Shown piece by piece: positions 7,655-15,055 of a DNA stretch of 59,406 nucleotides (the first letter of the stretch is position 1; every line of letters begins with the position of its first letter). The stretch covers positions 1 to 59,406 of the forward strand of contig NZ_JAICYI010000012.1 in NCBI RefSeq assembly GCF_025934275.1, given 5' to 3'. The DNA comes from Phenylobacterium sp. Lineage in GTDB: Bacteria > Pseudomonadota > Alphaproteobacteria > Caulobacterales > Caulobacteraceae. Made by a program: the position numbers and the translations under genes. The notes beneath the pieces are model-generated. The model had not been told where the DNA came from and did not search any database. It was given only the letters and a program-made list of their open reading frames with translations.

Positions 7655-8655
7655 GCGTCCATCCAGGCGGGGAAGGGGAGGCCCTTCTCCTTGAGGAATG
7701 CGGGATTGTAGATCTTCGACTGGTAACGCTGGCCGTGGTCGGCGAGCACGGTGACGATGGTGTGGCCGGGCCCGAGGTCGCGCGCCATGTGGATCGCCCC
7801 GGCGACGTTGATCCCGGTCGAGCCGCCCATCACCAGCCCCTCGTGCTCCACGAGGTCGAACAGAGCCAGCAACATCTCCTCGTCGGAGATCCGGTAGGCG
7901 CGGTCGATGGTGAGATCCGCGATGTTGGCGGTGACCCGCCCCTGGCCGATGCCCTCGCTGATCGAGGTCCCCTCCGCCTTCAGCTCGCCATCGGTGTAGT
8001 AGGAATAAAGCGCCGAGCCGTGCGGGTCGGCGAGCCCGATGGCCACGTTCGAATTTCTGGCCTGCAGCGCTTCGGCGACGCCCGCCAGCGTGCCGCCCGA
8101 CCCGATCGCGCAGATGAAGCCGTCCACCTTTCCGTCCGTCTGCGCCCAGATCTCGGGGCCCGTCGTGCGCACGTGGGCCTCGCGGTTGGCGACATTGTCG
8201 AACTGGTTGGCCCAGACCGCACCGTTCGCTTCTTTTTCGTTAAGTTCCTGCGCCAGACGTCCGGAATATTTCACGTAATTCATCTCGTTGGCGTAGGGGA
8301 CGGCGTCCACCTCAACGAGCTCGGCGCCGTAGAGCCGGATGGCGTCCTTCTTCTCCTGGCTCTGGGTGCGCGGGATCACGATCGTGCAGGCGTAGCCCAG
8401 CGCCTTGCCGACCATGGCCAGGCCGATGCCGGTGTTGCCGGCGGTGCCCTCGACGATCCGGCCGCCCGGCTTGAGGAGGCCTTTGCGCTCGGCGTCCTGG
8501 ATGATGAACAGCGCCGCGCGGTCCTTCACCGACTGGCCCGGATTGCAGAACTCCGCCTTGCCGAGGATCTCGCAGCCGGTGATCTCGCTGGCGCGGCGCA
8601 GGCGGATGAGGGGGGTGTTTCCGATGGCGCCCAGGAGGCTCGCGGCGACTTGCAT
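7651..8655 (-). CDS. cysK: Cysteine synthase A (O-acetylserine sulfhydrylase)
   Basis: A 334-residue fold-type II PLP enzyme. Key features are IGNTPLIRL near the N-terminus, the PLP lysine in GQSVKDRAA (about residue 44), the substrate loop GTAGNTGIG, the phosphate-binding GSGGTLAG and the QFDNVANREAH segment. It should make cysteine from O-acetylserine and sulfide. It is slightly longer than the ~310-residue enteric CysK, as is common in alphaproteobacteria. It is the first gene of the minus-strand sulfur run and overlaps sseA by 4 bases. No cysE or transport genes are adjacent. Confidence 0.95.
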   Translation of the reverse strand: MQVAASLLGAIGNTPLIRLRRASEITGCEILGKAEFCNPGQSVKDRAALFIIQDAERKGLLKPGGRIVEGTAGNTGIGLAMVGKALGYACTIVIPRTQSQEKKDAIRLYGAELVEVDAVPYANEMNYVKYSGRLAQELNEKEANGAVWANQFDNVANREAHVRTTGPEIWAQTDGKVDGFICAIGSGGTLAGVAEALQARNSNVAIGLADPHGSALYSYYTDGELKAEGTSISEGIGQGRVTANIADLTIDRAYRISDEEMLLALFDLVEHEGLVMGGSTGINVAGAIHMARDLGPGHTIVTVLADHGQRYQSKIYNPAFLKEKGLPFPAWMDA

Positions 8656-8759
8656 GGCCGCTACTTAAGGCGCGGCGCGGCTTCGGAACAGAGGCGGCGT
8701 TCGGGCAGGGAATCGGGACCGCCCGCGTGGCGTGAGCCTCTCCAAGCGCTGGGGGGCCC

Positions 8760-9003
8760 ATGTCACGACCCTGGTCGCCTCGCCGCGCCTGCCTGCTTGT
8801 CTCCCCGGCGCGAGCCGCTGCGTCGGCCGGAAGCGTGGCGATCTGCTTCGACGCGCCCGCGCCTCCCGCGCGCCAAGCCGCTGGAAGCGCGCGGCGTCCG
8901 CCTCGTGGGGCCGCCTGAGGCCCTCCAGCGTCTCGCCGAGACCGACGTCCAGCTCCTGGAATTCACCGATCCGAACGGCAATGCGCCGGCCCTCGCTGGG
9001 CGC
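8760..9003 (+). pseudogene. Frameshifted remnant of a VOC/glyoxalase-fold protein
   Basis: The 452 bases between cysK and kdsA hold no intact gene. In one frame, about 8809-8865 reads SAGSVAICFDAPAP. In the next frame, about 8877-8994 reads LEARGVRLVGPPEALQRL and then DVQLLEFTDPNGNAPAL. Joined across a +1 shift near 8870 these resemble the C-terminal half of a vicinal-oxygen-chelate (glyoxalase/bleomycin-resistance) domain, with the typical ...EFTDPNGN... end and its metal-ligand Glu. No start codon with a ribosome-binding site or N-terminal half is visible, so I read it as a decayed fragment. The boundaries are approximate. Confidence 0.45.
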
Positions 9004-9107
9004 GCGCGACCCAGGAGGCCCGGGCGCAGGACGGCGGGTCGCACGATCGGCGCTTGTGAAGCGGCGCGGCTCGCGCCACTTAGCCCATGAGAGCCGTCGG
9101 AGCCGCC

Positions 9108-9968
9108 GTGACCGAGCCCAACGCCGTCGTCGAGATCACCGCCGCCAACGGCCCCGCCGTGCGGATCGGCAACCGTGAGCGGCTGTCGCTGATCGCCGGC
9201 CCCTGCCAGATGGAAAGCCGCCAGCACGCGCTCGAGACGGCGCACGCGCTGCGCGAGGCCGCCGAGCGGCTCGGGGTCGGGCTGATCTACAAGACGTCCT
9301 TCGACAAGGCGAACCGCACATCGGTCAACACGGCCCGCGGCGTCGGGCTGAAGGAGGCGCTGCCGATCTTCGCCGAGATCCGCGAGGCCACCGGCCTGCC
9401 GACGCTCACCGACGTGCACGAGCCGGAGCAGTGCGCGCGGGCCGCCGAGGCGGTCGACGTCCTGCAGATCCCCGCCTTCCTCTGCCGCCAGACGGACCTG
9501 CTGCTGGCCGCCGGGCGGACCGGCAAGGTGGTCAACGTCAAGAAGGGCCAGTTCCTCGCGCCCTGGGACATGAAGAACGTGGTCGAGAAGGTGCTCTCGG
9601 TCGGCAATCCGAACGTCATGGCCTGCGAGCGGGGCGTCTCGTTCGGCTACAACACCCTCGTCTCAGACATGCGGGCGCTGCCGATCATGCGCGAGATCGG
9701 CTGTCCGGTGGTGTTCGACGCCACCCACTCCGTGCAGCAGCCGGGCGGCCAGGGGGCGACCTCCGGCGGGCAGCGGGAGTTCGTGCCCGTGCTGGCCCGC
9801 GCCGCCGTCGCGATCGGCGTGGCGGCGGTGTTCATGGAGACCCATCCCGATCCGGATCATGCCCCGTCGGACGGGCCCAACATGGTGCCGCTGAAGGAAT
9901 TCGAGCCGCTGGTGGCCGAGCTCCTGGAGTACGACGGTCTCGCCAAGCGGCGGGCGAACGCGCTCTGA
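9108..9968 (+). CDS. kdsA: 3-deoxy-8-phosphooctulonate synthase (Kdo-8-P synthase)
   Basis: The protein condenses phosphoenolpyruvate with arabinose 5-phosphate to Kdo 8-phosphate, the first committed step of Kdo for LPS. Visible motifs are [59 protein letters not shown] and METHPDPD, covering the whole aldolase-like barrel. I choose GTG 9108 because GGAG lies 5 bases upstream (286 residues). An ATG 21 bases earlier at 9087 is possible but has no ribosome-binding site. The neighbours hldE and hldD extend the LPS core theme. Confidence 0.95.
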   Translation: MTEPNAVVEITAANGPAVRIGNRERLSLIAGPCQMESRQHALETAHALREAAERLGVGLIYKTSFDKANRTSVNTARGVGLKEALPIFAEIREATGLPTLTDVHEPEQCARAAEAVDVLQIPAFLCRQTDLLLAAGRTGKVVNVKKGQFLAPWDMKNVVEKVLSVGNPNVMACERGVSFGYNTLVSDMRALPIMREIGCPVVFDATHSVQQPGGQGATSGGQREFVPVLARAAVAIGVAAVFMETHPDPDHAPSDGPNMVPLKEFEPLVAELLEYDGLAKRRANAL

Positions 9969-10018
9969 GCCGCCGCGGCTTGACCGCGCCCGCCAGCCGC
10001 CGCACACCCTCTGGCCCT

Positions 10019-11491
10019 ATGGACCTCTCCGAGCTCCAGCACCTGCTCAGCCAGTCCGCCGGCCGCCGGGTGGTCTGCGTCGGCGACCTGATGGTCGACC
10101 GCTTCGTTTATGGCGAGGTCAGCCGCGTCTCGCCCGAGGCGCCGATCCCGGTGCTGGCGCGCTCGCGCGAGCTGGTCATGCTGGGCGCCGCCGGCAATGT
10201 CGCCCGCAACGTCGCAGCCCTCGGCGGGGCTGTGGCGCTCATCGGCGTGATCGGCGACGACGCCGAGGGCCGGGAGGCGTTGCGCCTGGCCGGCGAGGAG
10301 GCGGGCGTCGAGGGCGACCTCATCGTCGATCCGGATCGTCCTTCAACGCTGAAGACCCGCTTCATCTCCGGCGGCCAGCAGCTGCTGCGCGTCGATCTGG
10401 AGGCGAGCCGGGCGGTCGCGGCCGAGGTCGAGCAGCGCCTGGTCCGCACCATCCGCGACGCCGCCGACGGCGCGGGTGTGATCCTGATCTCGGATTACGG
10501 CAAGGGCGCGGTGACCGACGCGGTGATCGCCGCCTGCCGGGGGGCCGCCGACTCCGCGGGCGGCCTGGTGGTGGTCGATTCCAAGGCGCGCTCCTTCGCC
10601 CGCTACGGCGCCGTCGACCTGATCAAGCCCAACGATCTCGAGCTGTCGCACGCCACCGGCCTGCCGGCCGAAACGGATGAGGAGGTGGAAGCCGCTCTCG
10701 GTCATGCGCTCCGGCTGTGGAACGCCAAGGCGATCCTGGTGACGCGGGCTTCGAAGGGCATGTCGCTGGCCGTGCGCGGCGCGCCGGTGCGCCACTTTCG
10801 CACGACGCCGCGCGAGGTGTTCGACGCATCGGGCGCCGGAGACACGACCCTGGCGGCGCTTGGCCTGGCGCTGGCGGCCGGCGCGGATTTGGCGACCGCG
10901 GTCGGCTTCGCCCAGTTGGCCGGCGGCGTCGCGGTGGGCAAGGCCGGCACCTCGACCGTCTCGCCGGAGGAGCTGATCGAGGCGGCGCTGGCCGCTCACA
11001 TGGCGCCGGCGGAGGCCAAGGTCGCGACGCCGCAGCGGATGGCCGACGAGGTGGCCCGCTGGCGCGCGCGCGGCCTTCGGATCGGCTTCACCAACGGCTG
11101 CTTCGACATCCTGCACAAGGGCCACATCGCCTACCTCGCCCAGGCGAAGGGCTGGTGCGACCGACTGATCGTGGGCCTGAATGACGACGAATCCGTGCGC
11201 CGCCTGAAGGGCAAGGGCCGACCGGTCAACGACCTGGAGTCCCGCGCCATCGTCCTGGCCGGGCTGGGCTCGGTCGACCTGGTCGTCCCCTTCGAGGAGG
11301 ACACGCCCGTGCGCCTGATCGAGGCGGCGCGTCCGGACGTGCTGGTCAAGGGCGCGGACTACACCGAGGACGAGGTGGTCGGCGGCGACCTGGTCAAGGG
11401 CTGGGGTGGGGAGGTGCGCCTGGCCGAGATCGTCGAAGGCTACTCCACGACCGCGGCGATCGCGCGGATGAGCCGGAAGGCCGGCCGATGA
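10019..11491 (+). CDS. hldE: Bifunctional heptose 7-phosphate kinase / heptose 1-phosphate adenylyltransferase
   Basis: A 490-residue two-domain enzyme (RfaE). The N-terminal ribokinase-type domain (about residues 1-325) has GAAGNVARN and the catalytic DASGAGDTTLA. The C-terminal nucleotidyltransferase domain (about 350-490) has the HxGH-type site in CFDILHKGHIAYL and VKGADYTEDEVVGG. It makes D,D-heptose 1,7-bisphosphate and, after a phosphatase step, ADP-D,D-heptose. The gmhA and gmhB genes are not in this window. It starts 50 bases after kdsA and overlaps hldD by 4 bases. Confidence 0.96.
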   Translation: MDLSELQHLLSQSAGRRVVCVGDLMVDRFVYGEVSRVSPEAPIPVLARSRELVMLGAAGNVARNVAALGGAVALIGVIGDDAEGREALRLAGEEAGVEGDLIVDPDRPSTLKTRFISGGQQLLRVDLEASRAVAAEVEQRLVRTIRDAADGAGVILISDYGKGAVTDAVIAACRGAADSAGGLVVVDSKARSFARYGAVDLIKPNDLELSHATGLPAETDEEVEAALGHALRLWNAKAILVTRASKGMSLAVRGAPVRHFRTTPREVFDASGAGDTTLAALGLALAAGADLATAVGFAQLAGGVAVGKAGTSTVSPEELIEAALAAHMAPAEAKVATPQRMADEVARWRARGLRIGFTNGCFDILHKGHIAYLAQAKGWCDRLIVGLNDDESVRRLKGKGRPVNDLESRAIVLAGLGSVDLVVPFEEDTPVRLIEAARPDVLVKGADYTEDEVVGGDLVKGWGGEVRLAEIVEGYSTTAAIARMSRKAGR

Positions 11492-12489
11492 CCCGGCGCA
11501 TCGTGTTCGTGACCGGCGGGGCGGGATTCATCGGCTCCAACATCGCCGCCAGGCTCGCCGAGGACCGCTCGCTCGACATCGTCATCTGTGACCGGCTGCG
11601 CGAGGCGGAGCTCGGCAAGTGGCGCAACATCGCCAAGCACCCGATCGGCGACTTCGTGGCGCCGGAGGGCATGTTCGAATGGCTCGAGAAGCGCTGGCGC
11701 GACGTGGAGGTCGTCATCCACATGGCGGCGGTCTCCTCGACCACGGAGCCCGACGCCGACAAGATCGTCCACTCGAACTTCACCTTGAGCCGCGACCTGT
11801 TCCGCTGGTGCGCCGATCGCCAGCGGCGGCTGATCTACGCCTCCTCGGCCGCCACCTACGGCGCGGGAGCTCAAGGCTTCGTCGACGACAACGACTACGA
11901 GGCGCTCGTCGCGCTTCGGCCGCTGAACACCTACGGCTGGTCGAAGGCCCTCTTCGACGTCTTCGCCGTGCGCCAGGCGAGCCGCGATTACGCGCCGCCG
12001 CAGTGGGTCGGACTGAAGTTCTTCAACGTTTATGGGCCGAACGAGGAGCACAAGGGCGCGATGAAGTCGGTGGCGGCGCAGATCTGGCCCCACGTGCGCG
12101 ACGGTCACTCGGTGCAGCTCTTCAAGAGCTATCGCAAGGACGTGCCGGACGGCGGCCAGAAGCGCGACTTCGTCTACGTCCGCGATGCGGCCGACGTGGT
12201 CGAGTGGCTGATGCTCAATCCCGGGCTCAACGGCATCTTCAACCTCGGCTCCGGCCAGGCGCGCAGCTTCGAAGACATGGCCAAGGCGGTCTTCAAGGCG
12301 GCGGGCCGGGAGCCCGCGATCGACTACACACCGATGCCGCCGGCGATCCGCGACAAGTACCAGTATTTCACGGAAGCCAAGATGGAGCGGCTGTTCCAGG
12401 CCGGCTACCCGAAGCCCATGACGCCGCTGGAGGAAGGGATCGGCGACTATGTCACGCATTACCTCTCGCAGCCGGACCCCTACCGCTAG
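11488..12489 (+). CDS. hldD: ADP-L-glycero-D-manno-heptose 6-epimerase
   Basis: A 333-residue NADP-dependent SDR-type epimerase. GGAGFIGSN binds the cofactor, YASSAATYG supplies the catalytic Ser/Thr region, and the Tyr-x3-Lys pair is in YGWSK. The family signature KFFNVYGPNEEHKG follows, then KRDFVYVRDAADV. It converts ADP-D-glycero- to ADP-L-glycero-D-manno-heptose for the LPS inner core. The ATG overlaps the hldE stop (ATGA), so the two steps are translationally coupled. Confidence 0.96.
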   Translation: MTRRIVFVTGGAGFIGSNIAARLAEDRSLDIVICDRLREAELGKWRNIAKHPIGDFVAPEGMFEWLEKRWRDVEVVIHMAAVSSTTEPDADKIVHSNFTLSRDLFRWCADRQRRLIYASSAATYGAGAQGFVDDNDYEALVALRPLNTYGWSKALFDVFAVRQASRDYAPPQWVGLKFFNVYGPNEEHKGAMKSVAAQIWPHVRDGHSVQLFKSYRKDVPDGGQKRDFVYVRDAADVVEWLMLNPGLNGIFNLGSGQARSFEDMAKAVFKAAGREPAIDYTPMPPAIRDKYQYFTEAKMERLFQAGYPKPMTPLEEGIGDYVTHYLSQPDPYR

Positions 12490-12492
12490 GCC

Positions 12493-13611
12493 ATGCCGGA
12501 TCGGGTGAAGCGCCCGCCGCTCTGGCTGACCCTGGCGATCCTGGGGCTGATCCTGGTCCTCGGCCTGGCCACCGGGGTGTTCTGGGACGATCTGCAGCGC
12601 ACCGCGCTCGATCCCAAGATCCCCTTCCAGACCTATCACCCCCCGAAGGCGCCCGACTACGCCTCGGAATCCGCCTGGTATCTGCTGCCCACCGATCCGG
12701 TCCATGCGCCGGCCGGCGCAGTCGACGTGTTCTTCCTCTCGCCTACGACCTATGACGGGGGCGAGCAGTGGAACGCCCCGATCGACGACCGCCGCGGCGA
12801 CAAGCTGTTCCGCCGGGTCATGGCGCCCAACTATGCGGGGCCCTTCGTCCGTGTCGGTCGGCTCTACGCCCCGCGATACCGGCAGGCCAGCCTCTACAGC
12901 GAGCTCACCCTGCGCGAGGACGCCCAGGAAGCCCGGCGCTTCGCCTACGGCGATGTCGCCGAAGCCTTCCGGTTCTACCTGCAGCGCCAGAACCAGGGCC
13001 GGCCGTTCATCCTGGTCGGCGTGGAGCAGGGGGGTCTGCTGGCCGACCGGCTGCTCGCCGAGCAGGTGGCTCCCGATCCGGCGGTGCGCGCCCGGCTGGT
13101 CGCGGCCTATCTGATCCGCACCATCATCCCGGCCGACAACCCGCCGATCCCGCCGTGTGCGATGCGGGCCGAAGCCCATTGTCTGGCGGCGTGGATGACG
13201 CTGAGGGCCGATGAGTTCCCCCGCGCCCAGACCCTCCTCGACCGCGCGCTGGTCTGGGGCCCGCATGGCGAGCTCGTGGGACTCAATGGGCGCAAGACCC
13301 TCTGCTTCAACCCGCTGCTCGGCGCGACGACCGATGCGCCGGCATCGGCCCGGCTCAACCTGGGCTCCGCCAACGCCACCGGGCTGGAGTGGGACGCCCG
13401 GCCGGCCTTCCTGCCGCGCCAGGTCTCCGCCCAGTGCGTCGACGGCGTGCTCCGCATCTCGGCGCCGAAGTCGGGGGCCTTCAGCCGACAAGGCTCCTGG
13501 GCCGATCGCAAGAAAGTCCCCGGCTACAACCTGTTCTACGCCGACGTCGAGGCCGACGCGCTCGCCCGGGTCGCAGCCTTGACCGGCCGCGCGGCGGGTG
13601 CGCAACCCTGA
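12493..13611 (+). CDS. DUF3089 alpha/beta-hydrolase-like protein without serine nucleophile
   Basis: A 372-residue protein with one N-terminal membrane-spanning segment (about residues 10-30), so the C-terminal domain probably faces the periplasm. The body matches DUF3089: VDVFFLSPTTYDGG, a YAPRYRQ motif and a C-terminal VPGYNLFYADV. In this alpha/beta-hydrolase-like family the nucleophile elbow usually reads GxSxG. Here the equivalent loop is GVEQGG (about residues 176-181), with Glu in place of Ser, so esterase activity is doubtful. It starts 3 bases after the hldD stop, in the LPS core operon. Confidence 0.82.
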   Translation: MPDRVKRPPLWLTLAILGLILVLGLATGVFWDDLQRTALDPKIPFQTYHPPKAPDYASESAWYLLPTDPVHAPAGAVDVFFLSPTTYDGGEQWNAPIDDRRGDKLFRRVMAPNYAGPFVRVGRLYAPRYRQASLYSELTLREDAQEARRFAYGDVAEAFRFYLQRQNQGRPFILVGVEQGGLLADRLLAEQVAPDPAVRARLVAAYLIRTIIPADNPPIPPCAMRAEAHCLAAWMTLRADEFPRAQTLLDRALVWGPHGELVGLNGRKTLCFNPLLGATTDAPASARLNLGSANATGLEWDARPAFLPRQVSAQCVDGVLRISAPKSGAFSRQGSWADRKKVPGYNLFYADVEADALARVAALTGRAAGAQP

Positions 13612-13637
13612 CGCTCCCCGAGCCGCCGGAGCGCGCC

Positions 13638-14636
13638 ATGCCCGAGACCAACCGCCAGATCGTCCTGGACCAGATTCCGCAGGGCAGGCTCGGGCCGGAG
13701 CACTTCAGGCTGATCGAGACGGCCCCGCCGACGCCTGCCGACGGAGAAGCCCTGGTCCGAACGCGCTACATCTCGCTCGACGCCGCCAACCGCGCCTGGA
13801 TGCAGGGCGCGACCTATCGCTCGGCGCTGTCCTCCGGGCAGGTCATGGCCGGCGGGGCGATCGGCGAGGTGGTGGAGAGCCGCGATCCATCCCTGGCGCC
13901 CGGCGACCTGGTGAGCGGCGACATCGGCTGGCAGGACTACGCCGCGGTTCCCGCAAGGCGCCTGCAGAAGCTGCCCCGGATGGAGCCCGTCACCCATCTG
14001 ATGAGCGTCTTCGGCGTCGCCGGGCTCACCGCCTATTTCGGCCTCCTGGAGTGCGGCCAGCCGAAGCCCGGGGAGAGCGTCGTGGTCTCGGCTGCGGCCG
14101 GCTCGGTGGGCTCGCTCGTCGGCCAGATCGCGAAGATCAAGGGCTGTCGCGTCGTCGGGATCGCCGGCGGCAGGGCCAAGTGCGATTGGCTGAAGGCCGA
14201 GCTCGGCTTCGACGAGGCGCTGGACTACAAGTCCGGCGAGCTGAAGCGACTGATGCGCGAGGCGCTTCCAGGCGGGATCGACGTCTATTTCGACAACGTC
14301 GGCGGCGACATCTTCGAGGCCTGCCTGTTCGCGATGAACGTGCATGGCCGGATCGCCTGCTGCGGGGCGGTCTCGCAGTACGACGGCCCGGCGCCGGCGC
14401 ACGGACCGCGCGGCATCCCCGGCCTGATCGTCACCAAGCGCCTGACGCTCAGAGGCTTCATCGTCTCCGATTTCAACGCGCAGCGGGACGCGGCGCTGAA
14501 GGACCTCGAGGGCTGGGTCGCCGAGGGCAGGCTCAAGGTCCAGGAGGACATCCTGGAGGGGCTGGAGAACACGCCCGCCGCGCTCATCGGCCTGCTCGCC
14601 GGCGAAAACCGCGGCAAGCGGATGGTGAAGGTCTGA
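13638..14636 (+). CDS. NADP-dependent oxidoreductase, zinc-free MDR (2-alkenal reductase / CurA type)
   Basis: A 332-residue medium-chain dehydrogenase/reductase without structural-zinc cysteines. It has the leukotriene-B4-dehydrogenase-like layout: a PGDLVSGDIGWQDYA strand, the helix YFGLLECGQPKPGESVVVSAAAGSVGS for NADP binding, and YFDNVGGDIFEACLFAMN with GRIACCGAVSQY. It probably reduces alpha,beta-unsaturated carbonyls with NADPH. It starts 26 bases after the DUF3089 gene and ends the plus-strand run. Confidence 0.87.
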   Translation: MPETNRQIVLDQIPQGRLGPEHFRLIETAPPTPADGEALVRTRYISLDAANRAWMQGATYRSALSSGQVMAGGAIGEVVESRDPSLAPGDLVSGDIGWQDYAAVPARRLQKLPRMEPVTHLMSVFGVAGLTAYFGLLECGQPKPGESVVVSAAAGSVGSLVGQIAKIKGCRVVGIAGGRAKCDWLKAELGFDEALDYKSGELKRLMREALPGGIDVYFDNVGGDIFEACLFAMNVHGRIACCGAVSQYDGPAPAHGPRGIPGLIVTKRLTLRGFIVSDFNAQRDAALKDLEGWVAEGRLKVQEDILEGLENTPAALIGLLAGENRGKRMVKV

Positions 14637-14741
14637 CCTTCAGACTCATCCGTCGTGGACCGCTTGATGCGGGCCATTCTCCGGCGCCGCGAACGGTCGC
14701 AGGCGGATTGTCCGGGGTGCGAAGACCAGGGGTCCCAGCGC

Positions 14742-14987
14742 TCACTTGGCGGCGTTCAAAGCGCCCGCAACCCTGCTGTTCGAGGAGTTGATCGCGGCCT
14801 GAAGGTTCCGCGGCCCCGAGAGCACCCCCGATGACCCGTTTGTGCTGGCCGAGGCCGGCGCTCGGTGGGCGAAAGTGGCGAGGTGCGGCAGGGGAAACGG
14901 CTGCGAGCCGGTCGCCCGCCACAGGAAGACGGCCGCGACAATGCACAATGCAGCGAGCCCGAGCGAAAGGAGTGAGTGACTGGTCAT
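14742..14987 (-). CDS. Small single-pass membrane protein, unknown function
   Basis: An 81-residue protein whose residues about 5-25 form one hydrophobic helix (LLSLGLAALCIVAAVFLW). A Ser/Ala/Asn-rich tail follows with no recognisable domain. The ATG at 14987 follows a near-perfect GGAGGTGGG ribosome-binding site, which is the main reason to accept it. It sits on the minus strand between recG and the convergent oxidoreductase gene. Codon pattern and length are compatible with a real gene, but no family is recognised. Confidence 0.6.
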   Translation of the reverse strand: MTSHSLLSLGLAALCIVAAVFLWRATGSQPFPLPHLATFAHRAPASASTNGSSGVLSGPRNLQAAINSSNSRVAGALNAAK

Positions 14988-15055
14988 ATTCCCACCTCCG
15001 GCCCGGCCATATGCCGACGAATGCTCCGCTGGGGCAACCCCAAGACCCCCCTTGG

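Noticed and set aside
11440..13605. A 721-codon minus-strand open frame opposite hldD and the DUF3089 gene
   Set aside because: It is a composition-driven antisense frame; hldD motifs on the other strand are decisive.
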